Shown: in pieces, positions 10,225 to 20,701 of the stretch | How positions within the stretch are numbered: the stretch's first letter is position 1 | How the letters are laid out: the number at the start of each line of letters is the position of its first letter | Assembly: GCA_030272585.1 (NCBI GenBank) | Contig: BSYQ01000014.1 | Coordinates: forward strand, 1,240,001 to 1,304,000 | Source: Bryopsis sp. KO-2023 | Lineage: Eukaryota > Chlorophyta > Ulvophyceae > Bryopsidales > Bryopsidaceae | DNA: 64,000 bases | Reading direction: 5' to 3' | Notes under the pieces: model-generated | Told to the model about the DNA's origin: nothing | The model's input: only the letters and a program-made list of their open reading frames with translations | Database searches by the model: none | Program-made: the position numbers and the translations under genes

Positions 10225-10281
10225 TCCTGCTCACGCGAACGATAAAGAGAAAATAACACTCTCCCTTTTCTTCTTCAGTTT

Positions 10282-11820
10282 TTATTGTGCTTTCCGACTA
10301 GGACGTCGCCTCATTGCGGTCCCTTCACTCCTTTGCTGGTAGTCACGTAGTACATCTCGAGCATTCTGCAAATGTTCTGCAGGTTCCCATGTGTCCTCAG
10401 ATTGATCATATCCCTGCCATCGAACAAGGTACTGTTTCCTGCCTCTGACAGTTCTGTCTGCCAGAATTCTGTCCACCTGATATTCCTCTTGACCATCCAC
10501 AAGCTCAGGTTCAGGTTGCCACCTGGGTGCCTCCCTTGCTGGAAAGCTGCCCACCTGATCTTCAAATGCAGGTTTGAGCTTGGACACATGAAAGACATCA
10601 TGTATCCTCCAGTGACCTGGCAGTCTCAACCTGACTGCAACTTCAGAGAGCTTCTCAGTGACTTCAAATGGTCCACAGTACTTTGCTGACAACTTTCTGC
10701 TTAACACTGCAGGTAGGGGTAAGTCTTTTGTGGCCAGAAAAACTTTTTCGCCTGGCTCAAAGCCCCCTCCCCGCCTGGTTTCGTCCGCCACCTGGCGTTG
10801 ACGTGCCTGAGCAGCAGCAATATTGTGTTTGCATTTTTCCAGATCAGATTGCCAAGTAGTCCACCAATCATCCACTGCAGGGCAGGCTGACACAGCCACA
10901 GCACTTGCAGGAGTCCTTGGGTTCTGCCCATTCATCAAATAGAAGGGGGAGAATCCAGTAGTAGCATTGACACTTGAGTTATAAGCAAACTCACCAGCTG
11001 CCAAGTGCTGATCCCAATCTGTTCCTGCAGGATCAACATAACTGCGCAGAATTTCCTGCACTGTTCTGTTAGCCCTTTCAGTCTGACCATCTGTCTCAGG
11101 ATGATAACTGCTTGACATTGCCAATCTTGTTCCAGCCTTCTTCCAAAGAGACCTCCAAAAATTGCTAGTGAAACGAGTATCCCGATCAGAAACAATTTCT
11201 TGAGGTATCCCAAAGAAACGAACCACATTCTGGAAAAATAAATCTGCTACCCCTGCAGCAGTAACCGTCTGCTTTGTCGGAATAAGTCTGATCATTTTTG
11301 TGAACCTATCCACAACCACCAACAAATAATCTGACCCAATTCGAGTTCTAGGTAAAGGCCCAACAAAGTCAAGTGAAACACTGGTCCACCTGCCATCAGG
11401 AATAGGCAGGGGCTGCAGCTTACCCAAAGGCCTCTGATTAGAAGCCTTATTCCTCTGACATGAAATGCAATTCCGGACATACTTGTGCACTGACTCCGAG
11501 ATGTGGGGCCAGAAATAATGCAACTGCACCCTGACAAGGGTCTTCCTTCTGCCCAAATGTCCTGCCAATGGGGACTCATGGCAGTCATGCAGTATTTTCT
11601 CCCTGAGCCCATCTGCTTCACGAATCCACCATTTCCAAGCATTCCCAATTCTTCTCCAGAGCCTTTGGCCATCCCATTTCACATGTCCAGGTCTGTGTCT
11701 TGCAGTGATCAACTGTTGACACAGTGGATCTTTGGAATAAGCTGTCTGCACCTGTTGCAGGAATCCTTCTGCAACTTCCAGCCTAGCCTGAGCATTCATT
11801 TCAGACTTTGTTTCCTCCAC
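10282..11820 (-). CDS. pol (integrase part): Ty3/gypsy integrase with chromodomain (right copy)
   Basis: Same protein as 1854-3392: HHCC zinc domain, D-D-E core and C-terminal chromodomain. Separated from RT-RNase H by the second copy of the 483-bp insertion (11834-12316). Confidence 0.93.
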   Translation of the reverse strand: MEETKSEMNAQARLEVAEGFLQQVQTAYSKDPLCQQLITARHRPGHVKWDGQRLWRRIGNAWKWWIREADGLREKILHDCHESPLAGHLGRRKTLVRVQLHYFWPHISESVHKYVRNCISCQRNKASNQRPLGKLQPLPIPDGRWTSVSLDFVGPLPRTRIGSDYLLVVVDRFTKMIRLIPTKQTVTAAGVADLFFQNVVRFFGIPQEIVSDRDTRFTSNFWRSLWKKAGTRLAMSSSYHPETDGQTERANRTVQEILRSYVDPAGTDWDQHLAAGEFAYNSSVNATTGFSPFYLMNGQNPRTPASAVAVSACPAVDDWWTTWQSDLEKCKHNIAAAQARQRQVADETRRGGGFEPGEKVFLATKDLPLPAVLSRKLSAKYCGPFEVTEKLSEVAVRLRLPGHWRIHDVFHVSKLKPAFEDQVGSFPAREAPRWQPEPELVDGQEEYQVDRILADRTVRGRKQYLVRWQGYDQSEDTWEPAEHLQNARDVLRDYQQRSEGTAMRRRPSRKAQ

Positions 11821-11833
11821 TTGATGTGTGGCC

Positions 11834-12316
11834 TGTAACAGTCACAAGGGGAAAACACTTCGACACACGAAACAAAACGAAACCTTACACGAACACCAAC
11901 AACAAGACAACCGCCGCCGACTCCTTAAACCCCAAGCAAGCCTAATCCGCGGCCCTGACGTAGTGCCTAGGACTCCAACCGCGGATGTCCCTGGTTCAAA
12001 TCCCACTAACTACTGCCCCATTCTACACCTCCTGTACCCCTCCCTCGACTCCACTCTAACCTCACACTCACGTCACACTAGTCACCCCGCGGGTCACATC
12101 GTGAGTCAATTCAATCCCCTCCCATTACTCCCGAATCTCCCGAGAGCGACACCTATTACCTAATCCGGTATATAGGCGCCCTCTCCCCCAAGTTAAAATA
12201 AGAAGCGAACTCAGGACACCCGGCTCAGAGTAGATTACATCTATTCTGGCCCAGGTGACCTGAGTTCGAATCTCAGCCACTACCACCACTAATCCCACAC
12301 CTAAAGAACTGCTACA
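11834..12316. mobile_element. 483-bp TG..CA insertion in pol, right copy
   Basis: Same insertion, same TGGCC duplication (11829-11833 and 12317-12321) and the same two tRNA-like modules as at 3406-3888. Confidence 0.75.
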
Positions 12317-14957
12317 TGGCCCTGCTCAAAGCATCTGCCACCACATTGTCTCTGCCTGGTCTGTACTTGATCTCGAACTTGAAAGATTGCAGAGTCTCCA
12401 TCCATCTTGCTTGCCTCTGCGACAGGTGAGGCTGAGTATGCAAAAACTTGAGGGGTGCATGATCGGTGTGCACCACAAACTCTTGTGCATCCAAATAGTG
12501 TCTCCAGACCTTCAGAGCATGCACAACTGCTAGCAGCTCCTTTTCATGAGTAGCATAGTTGAGTTCTGCAGGTTGCAGCTTCCTGCTTTCAAATGCAACT
12601 GGCTGCTGGCCCTGCCCCTTGTCCTGAGTTAGGACTGCTCCTATTGCATAGTCTGAAGCATCAGTGGTAACTTCAAACTTCAGACTCGGGTCAGGTACCA
12701 ATAGCACTGGTGCAGACATCAATGCCTCCTTGATATCCTGCATGGCTGCAGCTTCTGTCTCAGTCCATTTCCACTCTGCATCCTTTTTGAGTAATGCAGT
12801 CAAAGGCTTGGCTCTGGCAGAGAAGTCCTTCATGAACCTCCTGTAGTAGTTTGCCAATCCCAGAAAGGACCTGAGATCCTTAACTGATGTCAAGGGTGGC
12901 CAATCTCTGATAACCTGCACCTTGCTCTGCAACACCTGTACTCCTGCAGCACTTAACTCATGCCCCAGAAACTCAACTTGATCTCTGCAGATCTCACACT
13001 TTGAAGCTGATGCATATAACTTCTGTTCCCTCAATCTCTGCATCACTTTCCGCAAATGAACTTTGTGTTCTGCCCAATCTTTGCTAAAAATCAAAATATC
13101 ATCCAAGTAAACGATGCAAAAGACGTCCAGAAAATCATGCAGCACATGATTCATTGTGTTCATAAAAGTGGCAGGGGCATTTGTCAGCCCAAAAGGAAGA
13201 ACAACATACTCGTAAAGGCCATATCTGGTGCGGAAGGCCGTTTTCTCACAATCTGCAGGATCCAACCGCACCTGATGGTAGCCTGAGCAGAGGTCAATCT
13301 TGCTGAAGCAGCGTGCTCCCTGAATCTGATCCAGCAACTCCTCTATCCTCGGGATAGGATACCTATTTTTCACCGTTAGTTTGTTAAGTGCCCGAAAATC
13401 CACACACATCCTAAGTTTCCCATTTTTCTTAGGAACAAACAAAACCGGCGAACCCCATGGAGACTTGCTAGGTCTGATAAATCCCTGCTTCAGCAGCTCT
13501 GCTAACTGCTTTTTCAGTTCTTCTCTTTCTGCAAAACTGGCCCTATAAAGCCCCTTTTTTACTGGTTCTGCACGTTCCACCAACTCAATCTTATGATTCA
13601 CACCCCTGTCAGGAGGTAACTCCTGCGGCAGTTCCTCTTTAAACAAATCCTGAAACTCCTTTCTGATCTGTTTTTCTAACTCAGTTGCCTCTTTTCCTTC
13701 CTCTGACAAGGTTTCTGCAACACTGCCTTTTACTGCATCAGTACTTTCCACATTATTAATCAAATGTTCTTCTTGAACTTCCCGAAGATTTACCAAATAC
13801 ATGGGCATACCCTTGCGGGCTGCCCGAGCAAACTCTTTGGCGGACATCATATCCAAATCTTCAGTACTGCAATCCTCTACTCTACCAATCTGCATTCTGA
13901 CTTTGACTACTCCCTGAGGTGTCTGCAAAACCAACTGCTTCTTCTGCCAATCTATCATAGGGTTATGTTTACTCAGCCAAGACATACCTAACACCAGATC
14001 ATATCTGCCTAGTGTCACTGCATACATCTTTTCCTCTGAAACAAACCTCCCCATCTTGACACTGGCCTGCAGTTCTTTTTCTACCTTCTCTGAAGTCCTG
14101 CCATCTGCTAACTGCACTTCAGTAACCACCTCAGTAGCCTTTGCCTGAATGTCATTTTCTAGCAACCAATCTTTCGAAACAAAATTGTCGGTTGCACCAC
14201 TATCTAATAAAATTCTTGCAAAACAACCTGCCACAGCCCCTGTGGTCTTCAACAATCCTTGAGTCCCCACTTGGACTCCTCTCAACTTCAAAACTGGGGG
14301 TACACTTGAACAAACACTCTTAAGGGAATCTGCACTAAGTTTCCCCTGTTCAAGCTCCTCTCTCACTGAAAAATCTGATGTGTCTGCCCTCAGATCACCA
14401 TCAGTACTTTTACACTCAGTAACATTGTGCAGCTCAGGTTCAGGCTGTACACCTCCCAAACCTGCACTGCCCGACATCACCTGCAGGCTGGGTGTGGCTT
14501 CACTTGGCTCATCACCTCCTGCCTCAGAGACCAGAGCGGTTGAGGCTTCACACAGCCCACAACCCTCCTTCGTTGTCCCTTTATCCTTCACTAGACATTC
14601 TGCAAATGTGGCTACACAAGGCCCTCCACCTGCAAAATTCAACACTGACACTGCAGGATCCCCTTCAGGTATGGCTACCCATGGCTCTGTACCTGCAAGG
14701 TTCTCCATCTTCTTCTTCTTCTTCTTCTCCTTGGCTGAGGCTACACGTGGCTCTCCAACCTTGGAGTTCTGCTTTAAAATTCTTGCTACCCCCCAATTGG
14801 TAGCCTCTCTGTGTGGTGGGCTGCATCGGCCATCCCACACTCCACTTCTATCCTCCTCCGCCAGAATTTCTCGGCCAGCAGTCTCTCTAGACTCTGGCCT
14901 CCTCAGTTTTCCTGACAGTCTGTTGCAAAATGTCCTTTCTTGCCGCAGTTGTAACAA
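12312..14957 (-). CDS. pol (PR-RT-RH part): Ty3/gypsy protease-reverse transcriptase-RNase H (right copy)
   Basis: Same 881-codon protein as 3884-6529: protease DSG, RT YLDD and RNase H TDAS motifs all present. Truncated at the same place by the same insertion. Confidence 0.93.
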   Translation of the reverse strand: MLQLRQERTFCNRLSGKLRRPESRETAGREILAEEDRSGVWDGRCSPPHREATNWGVARILKQNSKVGEPRVASAKEKKKKKKMENLAGTEPWVAIPEGDPAVSVLNFAGGGPCVATFAECLVKDKGTTKEGCGLCEASTALVSEAGGDEPSEATPSLQVMSGSAGLGGVQPEPELHNVTECKSTDGDLRADTSDFSVREELEQGKLSADSLKSVCSSVPPVLKLRGVQVGTQGLLKTTGAVAGCFARILLDSGATDNFVSKDWLLENDIQAKATEVVTEVQLADGRTSEKVEKELQASVKMGRFVSEEKMYAVTLGRYDLVLGMSWLSKHNPMIDWQKKQLVLQTPQGVVKVRMQIGRVEDCSTEDLDMMSAKEFARAARKGMPMYLVNLREVQEEHLINNVESTDAVKGSVAETLSEEGKEATELEKQIRKEFQDLFKEELPQELPPDRGVNHKIELVERAEPVKKGLYRASFAEREELKKQLAELLKQGFIRPSKSPWGSPVLFVPKKNGKLRMCVDFRALNKLTVKNRYPIPRIEELLDQIQGARCFSKIDLCSGYHQVRLDPADCEKTAFRTRYGLYEYVVLPFGLTNAPATFMNTMNHVLHDFLDVFCIVYLDDILIFSKDWAEHKVHLRKVMQRLREQKLYASASKCEICRDQVEFLGHELSAAGVQVLQSKVQVIRDWPPLTSVKDLRSFLGLANYYRRFMKDFSARAKPLTALLKKDAEWKWTETEAAAMQDIKEALMSAPVLLVPDPSLKFEVTTDASDYAIGAVLTQDKGQGQQPVAFESRKLQPAELNYATHEKELLAVVHALKVWRHYLDAQEFVVHTDHAPLKFLHTQPHLSQRQARWMETLQSFKFEIKYRPGRDNVVADALSRAM

Positions 14958-16057
14958 TCAATATTCGCTGCAGAGTGACCTGCATCCATTCTGCTCCTTC
15001 TGGCAGAGATACTCTCTCTAGATCTTCTGTTCTGCCTCTGTCTGCGAGGACTACCACTGCGTCCTCTGCTTTTACTGCGACTGTCGCTTCGGTTTCTACC
15101 AACATCAAAACCCACGCGGTTACGCTGGAGGCCATCAACCTCCATGCGGTCCCCTAATTGTGGTGTATATTAGTGTGGTGTATACCTATCACGATCTGCG
15201 TCAGTTCTGCCACGACCGGCACTGCGACCTCGACTCTGCGATCTTCCTCTGCTGTAGGATCGGCCTCTGCTGTGAGATTGGCCTCTGCTCTTTGATCTGT
15301 CTCTGCGTGATCCTTCGCGTCCTTCTCTGCGGTACGCCTGAAGTGGACCTTCCCAAGTGGCGGCGAGTGCTATCGCACGCTCCAGATCTGCAGGATCTTC
15401 CATTTCAACTTTAGTTCGCAGACGGTCATTCAAGCCCTCTACAAAACGAAAGAGCTGCTCTCCAGCGTTGCTGTCATTGATCTGCAGCATAAGTCTTCTG
15501 AACTGATGCACATACTCAGCAACAGGAGATCGTCCCTGCCTCAGACGAGACCATTCCCGCCTGAAGTCTTTGTTCTCATTCGTTTTACCAAACTGCTGTC
15601 TGAGTGCTGTCACCAAAGCTGGAACGTCCTGTGGCAGATTCAGCTGTCCTGCCATCGCAGCTTCATACCGACCTCTCCACCAAGTGCCTGCTGCTCCTCT
15701 CAAGCATCCTGCAGCCACTAGTACCTGCTGTTCCCTGTCCCTGGTTGCAGTAACATCAAAGTATGTCTGCAACTGGACTTGCCACTCATTGAGGGGAACA
15801 TCATGTGGATCACCATACCACATGTCAGGGCCTTTCGCCCTGGCTCTGCCCAGAGCTGCGGGAGGTTGCTACTGTGCCATCCTGTTGTGCACTGCGTTCC
15901 GAGCTGCGTCGTCCATCTGCACGTTCACGTTGGCTGCTACGTGTCTCAGGTGCTGGACCTCTTCCTGCATGTCCAAAATCATCTGCCTCAATCCCTGCAC
16001 GTCGAAGGGATCTGGGGCCGGCATTCCTATCTGCGGTTGCTCGTCCTGTCCGGCCAT
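14903..16057 (-). pseudogene. gag: gag with two in-frame stops (right copy)
   Basis: Same structure as 6475-7629, with the same TAG and TAA in frame and the same terminal CCHC knuckle. Confidence 0.75.
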
Positions 16058-16436
16058 CTCTGCGCTGCTCTCTGCGTTCTCTTTCCTGCTGTCCTCTCAA
16101 GCGATTCCTGTATATATTGCAGTTGGGATCAGTACACTCTGTGTATCTGAAGTACCCTGGACCCTGTTCTGCTCTGCGGTGACCGTGAGGGGGTGCTCTC
16201 AGAGCGCCTGGCTCCAACACTGCCAAAGGGTGTCTGACAGGTCCAAGTATATGTACAGGCTGAGCAAAACGAAGAGGAGAAGGTAAACGAACCACTGTAT
16301 CAGGAAAACGCAGTGTGTGTGGCAGCACCCCTTCTGGGTGGTTCTCTGCTGAGTCCTCTGAATGAATACTCGTCTCAGAGTCAGAAACCACTTCAATAAC
16401 TCTGTCACTACCACCAAAAGGTCTGCCGAAACTCAT
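15825..16436 (-). CDS. Putative gag N-terminal ORF in another frame (right copy)
   Basis: Second copy of the ORF at 7397-8008, with the same sequence and the same relation to gag. Confidence 0.35.
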   Translation of the reverse strand: MSFGRPFGGSDRVIEVVSDSETSIHSEDSAENHPEGVLPHTLRFPDTVVRLPSPLRFAQPVHILGPVRHPLAVLEPGALRAPPHGHRRAEQGPGYFRYTECTDPNCNIYRNRLRGQQERERREQRRDGRTGRATADRNAGPRSLRRAGIEADDFGHAGRGPAPETRSSQRERADGRRSSERSAQQDGTVATSRSSGQSQGERP

Positions 16437-16848
16437 ACAACCAAAACTCGACCAAGCAACAGCTGCGCCTGTAACTTTTCAAGTCTGCTTCCCTGAACAG
16501 CGCAAAAACTGCGTCTGTGTGCTGCTCCTGTGCGCTGCTTCTGTGTGCTGCTCACAGCACTCTCCAGTTCTATCTCTCCCAAGGCTGTGGGGCCTTCCAA
16601 GGTCCTCCAGCGACCCTGCACAGTCTTGCTGCGCCCCTGCTCCGAAACCAATGTAGTGAATCCGCCTGCAGACCGCTATTGTGGGCTGCTGGCTGTGAAC
16701 TGCAAGCCTGAAACGGCTTGGAGGGAAAGAATAGACGACTTGGAAGCGAGACAAAGGGAGTTCAATCCCAAAGTAAGGTTACAAGAACGTTCAAACCCCA
16801 AGAACTTATAGAATACCCTAGCAGCCTTGATCCTAACTGATCATAGGC

Positions 16849-17124
16849 TGTAACATCAGTCTGCATCAATGCTGCAAGGCATCAGACCTTGCAGTCCTTT
16901 CAATCAGAGCCCAGCTCAGCCCCACGGCCATTCCTGTGGTGCTGAGCGACCTTCTAGAACATTCTAGCTGCCAGCTCAGTAGTCCACGTACTACTTCACT
17001 GCCAGCACACCCTGACTGACTGTATGCTGCCTCAGGGCAGCCAGCCTCCTACTTAAAGTACTGCAGGACTGTCAGCAAGCCTGCTGACGTACTGCAGGGC
17101 TGTCAGAAACCCTGATTCGCTACA
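16849..17124 (-). repeat. LTR (right, 5' LTR of the array)
   Basis: Third copy of the 276-bp LTR with the same TG..CA ends. The host sequence following it is CTAAG. The left partner of the target-site duplication is outside the window. In the transcription sense the LTR is followed by GCCTATGATCAG, which I cannot match to a usual tRNA 3'-end primer site. Confidence 0.9.
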
Positions 17125-17147
17125 CTAAGTCTGAGTCGAGAGCACTA

Positions 17148-17287
17148 CGAGGTAGCGGATCCCACCATAGGGACGCTCATGTGGGGGCCGTTACCTTTAA
17201 GTACCTATTTTTATCAATAATATTAAACGGGTACTTAAAGGTAACGGGCACCACTTGAGCGTCCTTATGGTGGGGTCCGCTACCTCG
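17148..17287. mobile_element. Foldback MITE with TA flanks, splitting a tRNA-like sequence
   Basis: A 140-bp palindrome with arms of about 60 bp (CGAGGTAGCGGATCCCACC outward to the loop, reversed at the right end, a few mismatches) around a short AT-rich loop. TA dinucleotides flank both ends (17146-17147, 17288-17289), compatible with a Tc1/mariner-type TA duplication, although TA is itself palindromic and so weak evidence. Outside it, GTCTGAGTCGAGAGCAC on the left and a B-box GGGTTCGAATCC (17318-17329) on the right look like halves of one tRNA-like unit. Confidence 0.6.
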
Positions 17288-17492
17288 TAATGCCTTCGAC
17301 TTAGACTTAGCCAACTTGGGTTCGAATCCTCCCAGAGTCGACCGACTCCCCACAGTTGGTGGCTGGTGAGCTTGGCTCACGTCATTCATGCATTAAAAAT
17401 GTATATAATAATATCACTTAGTTATTTAATTAATTAAGTATCTTCCCAACTGGATACTCGATTAGCACGCTTATGTGCGCTTAATTAAGTCA

Positions 17493-17571
17493 CCTGTTTT
17501 AGACAGGCGCCAAGTCGGTCTGGACAGGCGACCCACCTGTCCAGACCGACCTGGCGCCTGCCTAAAACAGG
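17493..17571. repeat. Palindrome with 36-37 bp arms
   Basis: CCTGTTTTAGACAGGCGCC and onward to GGACAGG at 17528, then a 6-nt loop, then its reverse complement 17535-17571 with a single-base length difference. It borders the GTGCAC-type motif array to its right. Confidence 0.8.
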
Positions 17572-17589
17572 CGTACTAGGTGTCAGTTC

Positions 17590-17885
17590 GTAGTCTGTGC
17601 AGCACAGACTGCGCACTGTGCAGTACAGATCAAGTACTGTACTGCACAGTCCAGACAGACTTTGCACAGGCGTATGGTCCCAAGCGCCTGTGCGCACCTG
17701 TTCTGTCCTGTGCTGCGCACAGGACAGGATGGCCCTGTGCTGCACAGACAGGTGCACAGATGTCGCACAGACCATGCACAGACCATGACTGTGCTGTGCT
17801 GTGCAGGTCTGTGCGCCTGTGCAGCACAGGTCGAACCCTGTGCAAAAAACAGACAGGCTGTGCTGTCCTGTTCTGTGCACAGGGG
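17590..17885. repeat. Array of CTGTGC / GCACAG words on both strands
   Basis: About 300 bp dominated by irregularly spaced CTGTGCAG, TGCACAG, CTGTCC and TGTGCGC words in both orientations, so the segment is self-complementary in many registers. It generates spurious ORFs on all frames; none is credible. It resembles the subterminal motif arrays of the elements at 31091 and 33821, but I could not define ends or a target duplication. Confidence 0.6.
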
Positions 17886-18554
17886 TCTCGGCCCATGTCT
17901 GCTCACAGGCAAACTCTGCTTAGCAGCAGTCCTTCTGAAGAAGAATACGAGATTGTCATGGATCAGTGAAGAGAGTTTGTGCATGATTGAGCATCAGTTG
18001 GAACATCCCACTCCTCTGGATACGAAACAAAACGAGTGGGATGTCCCTATTTCAGACTTGGAAAAGGAATGTTTCGAAGGGAAAGATGGATGTAAAAGGG
18101 CATTGGCTTATGAGACAGTTTCAGCACCACCACTTACCCACAGCTCATCAGCTCCCTCTGAGGTGAATCCTCCTTCAGATCTTGGCTCCTCCTCTTATGC
18201 ACGATTGCTTGGGTTATGCCTGGTGAAACGAGGCTACTTTTTTCAAGGTCCCCTCGCCCTCCTAGAGGAGGACGAGTGCCTTCCTCAAGCGTCTCGTTAG
18301 ATAGAACTTCCTTACACGAATAAAGTTATAAAGAAGATACAACGACCTTTTCCTTCCACACTCTTATACCCTAGCGCCACAGCGCATCAAACCCTTCTCC
18401 CTGTCGACGTGTCACTATTCACTAGGAATTCACACATCTCCTCGCCACCTCAACTGTGAACGTCCATAAGAATTCACACATCCAATCGACAACTCGACTC
18501 TAATGGCTGCCACATCATCATCCATCAAACTCCGTCGAGCTTGGTTGCAATCGT
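17886..18554. other. Spacer between two motif arrays; unrecognised ORF remnant
   Basis: An open stretch continues to 18300 (residues such as TPLDTKQNEWDVPIS) on the plus strand. No family recognised. It might be the 5' part of the retroelement whose RT lies at 18873. 18300-18554 holds nothing I recognise. Confidence 0.3.
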
Positions 18555-18735
18555 GGCACCGCTGCACGATTACACCGTTGCACCTCTGCACCGCTGCACC
18601 TGCACGGCTGCACCTCTGCACCTCTGCACCTCTGCACTGCTGCACCTCTGCACTGCTGCACTGCTGCACGCTGCATCCACCGCTGCACGCTGCACTCCTA
18701 CACGCCGCACTCTCGCACGCTGCTCCTACACGTTG
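18555..18735 (+). repeat. GCTGCAC / CTCTGCAC tandem-like array
   Basis: Repeats of CTGCAC separated by C, T, CT or AC steps, with a few variants (GTTGCAC, CTACAC). Unlike the 17590 array it is strongly strand-biased. It is probably the degraded other side of the same element or a simple repeat. Confidence 0.6.
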
Positions 18736-18872
18736 CACTCTGGCAACCTTCTCTTTTTCAGCTGCAGGAAGCATGGCAACTACTCTTGTAGTTCCAGCTC
18801 GAGTGCTGCAATAACCAACCGTTACACCTGGATACAGGATGTTGGGCAGCTACACCAACTCTTCCTCCCATC

Positions 18873-20519
18873 TTGGAATGCACACCTGACTCATCAAAGG
18901 ATACACATGGAGCAGCAAGGTCAAAAGATGACATTACTACACATCAGCCCCTGGTTCATGTGCTGGCATACGAAATGGAATCACATCAGGATACAGTAAG
19001 AACTGTTTCAGGAGAATCAGTTGGAGAGTTGCAAGGAATCTATGGATTATCGGAATTCACCTTCCAGGGAGTTCCCTCTTCTCCTTCAGCTCCAACGACT
19101 CCCCACTTGGATGGCAGTTTACAGCCTTCTCTGGGGACCTCCTCTGAAAACACTCGATTAAATTCTGGAAAGGAAGCAGCAGAAGTACCTTCTGCAGCTC
19201 CTGGAGTTTTGAAAAGAAGTTCTGGATTATCGGAATTCACCTTCCAGGGAATTCCCTCTCCTCCTTCAGCTCCAACCACTCCTCACACAGATGGCAGTTT
19301 ACAGCTTTCTCTGGGGATCTTTCCTGGAAGCTTTCGGGTCAGTTCTGGAAGGGACACACAAGAAGACCTTTCTGCAGATCCAGTTGGACAACATCAACAT
19401 GCAACTGCAACATTTCTGGGAGGACACGGAGGGAGTTCGAAGGCAAACCTGAATGTGCCTGCAGTTCCACCTCCAACTCCAGAAGCTGCTCAGCTCCCCT
19501 TGCGAATGGATAAGGACACCTGGGGACAGACAAAGGAAAAGTCGGGAACTGGGAGGAACGAAACACAAGACAAACTGGACAAAGCAGAGCAAACAAATGG
19601 AATGAACTCCCCTGAGGATGCCTCCCTACTCCAGCACTGGACATCAAGGTTCCCTGACGTCTTCACTGACGACCTACAGCACATTCCGAAAAACAAGTGG
19701 AGTAAACGACTTCGCATATGCCACAGGGAAATAGACTGGAGGATACCTATGCACAGAATACCGTTGTCGTCGACAGGAAGACGATACCATCCTACTGGCA
19801 TCGAGAAACACGAAATCGCGGAGTTCATGGGAAACCTGGAGCGCAAAGGAGTGGTAGAGCACCTCTTACCTGGACAGCGCGCTCATTTCTCCCCAGTTCT
19901 ATTCTTGAGGAAGCCGTCGGGGAAACTCCGCAAAACTGTCGACTTCAGGACGCTCAATGGCTATTCTCCTCCCTGGGGTTCGTCATCTCTGAATGTGCGT
20001 TCGGTGGTGGACTCCATCCCTGCGGAATGGACGACGTTCTCTGTCCTCGACCTCTCTGACGGTTTCTTCCAATTGGAAGTGTGTCCCTCCCTTCGCCCAC
20101 TCTTTAGCTTCGAAACGAACGTAGGACGCTATTGGTACCTCCGTCTTCCGCAGGGGTGGAGTTCATCACCAGGGCTGTTCCATGAACGCGTGAAGTCCGT
20201 TTTGGAGGGGAAGGCTGCCCGAAATTTCGTCGACGATATCCTAGTAGGGGGGAGAAACCGAGCAGAGCATGACCTACACCTTCGTCAAGTCCTGGAGCGC
20301 CTTCGCGAAGTCGGGTGGTGCGTAAATCCCTCCAAGGCTCAAATTGCTCGCTCGGAAGTCCAATTCCTTGGCTACACGCTGGGACCTGAACAGAGTTGTG
20401 CGCCAGGCCGATTTTCCTTAACGACAATGGAACGGCAACGGCAACGGCAAATAACGGCCGTTAATTGCCGTGAAAACCGTTGCCGTTCCGTTGTTGCACA
20501 ACGGTTTAACGGCCGTTAA
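18873..20519 (+). pseudogene. Truncated LTR-type retroelement ORF with reverse transcriptase
   Basis: The open frame begins with a non-conserved region holding a duplicated segment. From about residue 270 it contains an RT: TVDFRTLNGY, FSVLDLSDGFFQLEV, LPQGWSSSPGLFHER, the catalytic NFVDDILVGG and QFLGYTLG. The RT type is LTR-retroelement-like and differs clearly from the gypsy element at 1-17124. Homology stops near 20400, where a CCGTTAACGG-type array begins; RNase H and integrase are absent, and no LTR is visible. It is a dead fragment. Confidence 0.75.
19041..19341 (+). repeat. Internal direct duplication in the retroelement ORF
   Basis: A unit with GGATTATCGGAATTCACC at 19043 recurs at 19226 (183-bp offset), giving two GLSEFTFQG...PSAPTTPH blocks in the predicted protein. 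Confidence 0.8.
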
Positions 20520-20565
20520 CGGCGTTGTAACGGCCCGTTGCAACGGCCACCGTTAACGGCGCTTT
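20428..20565. repeat. CCGTTAACGG / ACGGCAACGG motif array
   Basis: Dense overlapping words ACGGCAACGG, CCGTTAACGG, CCGTTGC and GCCGTTAA on both strands. It interrupts the RT ORF. A CAGAGTTG at 20391 could be an element end of the same type as at 33821, but I found no matching opposite end. Confidence 0.65.
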
Positions 20566-20701
20566 TTGCGTAATGACAGTCCTTACTACAAGTATTACTA
20601 ATGAATAATCCACCCCGTCCCGTTTGTTCCCTGCTCGTTTCGCGAGTGAGGAAAGAAGTGAACACGTTTGGATATAAAACCAACCGAATCGATATGTTCT
20701 C
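20566..20701. other. No gene recognised
   Basis: Short AT-moderate spacer leading into the hairpin at 20702. Confidence 0.4.

Larger units (their letters stand above)
1..17124 (-). mobile_element. Tandem Ty3/gypsy chromovirus array (LTR-int-LTR-int-LTR)
   Basis: Two full-length copies of one LTR retrotransposon lie head to tail on the minus strand and share the middle LTR. The repeat period is 8428 bp: position 1 matches 8429, and every ORF recurs with that offset. Order in the transcription sense: 5' LTR, leader, gag, zinc knuckle, protease-RT-RNase H, integrase-chromodomain, RING-like ORF, polypurine tract, 3' LTR. RT-RH before integrase plus a C-terminal chromodomain defines a Ty3/gypsy chromovirus. 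The outer left LTR is cut by the window edge. Such arrays normally arise by unequal recombination between LTRs, or by insertion into an existing LTR. I compared the copies by eye and saw no difference; a repeat-collapse or duplication error in the assembly is possible. Confidence 0.93.

Noticed and set aside
17580-18300. Overlapping Cys-rich ORFs on both strands at 17.5-18.3 kb.
   Set aside because: They are translations of the CTGTGC/GCACAG array; no codon bias, domains or splice context.
20391-20430. CAGAGTTGTGCG as left end of an hAT-like element interrupting the RT.
   Set aside because: No inverted partner or 8-bp duplication found downstream.
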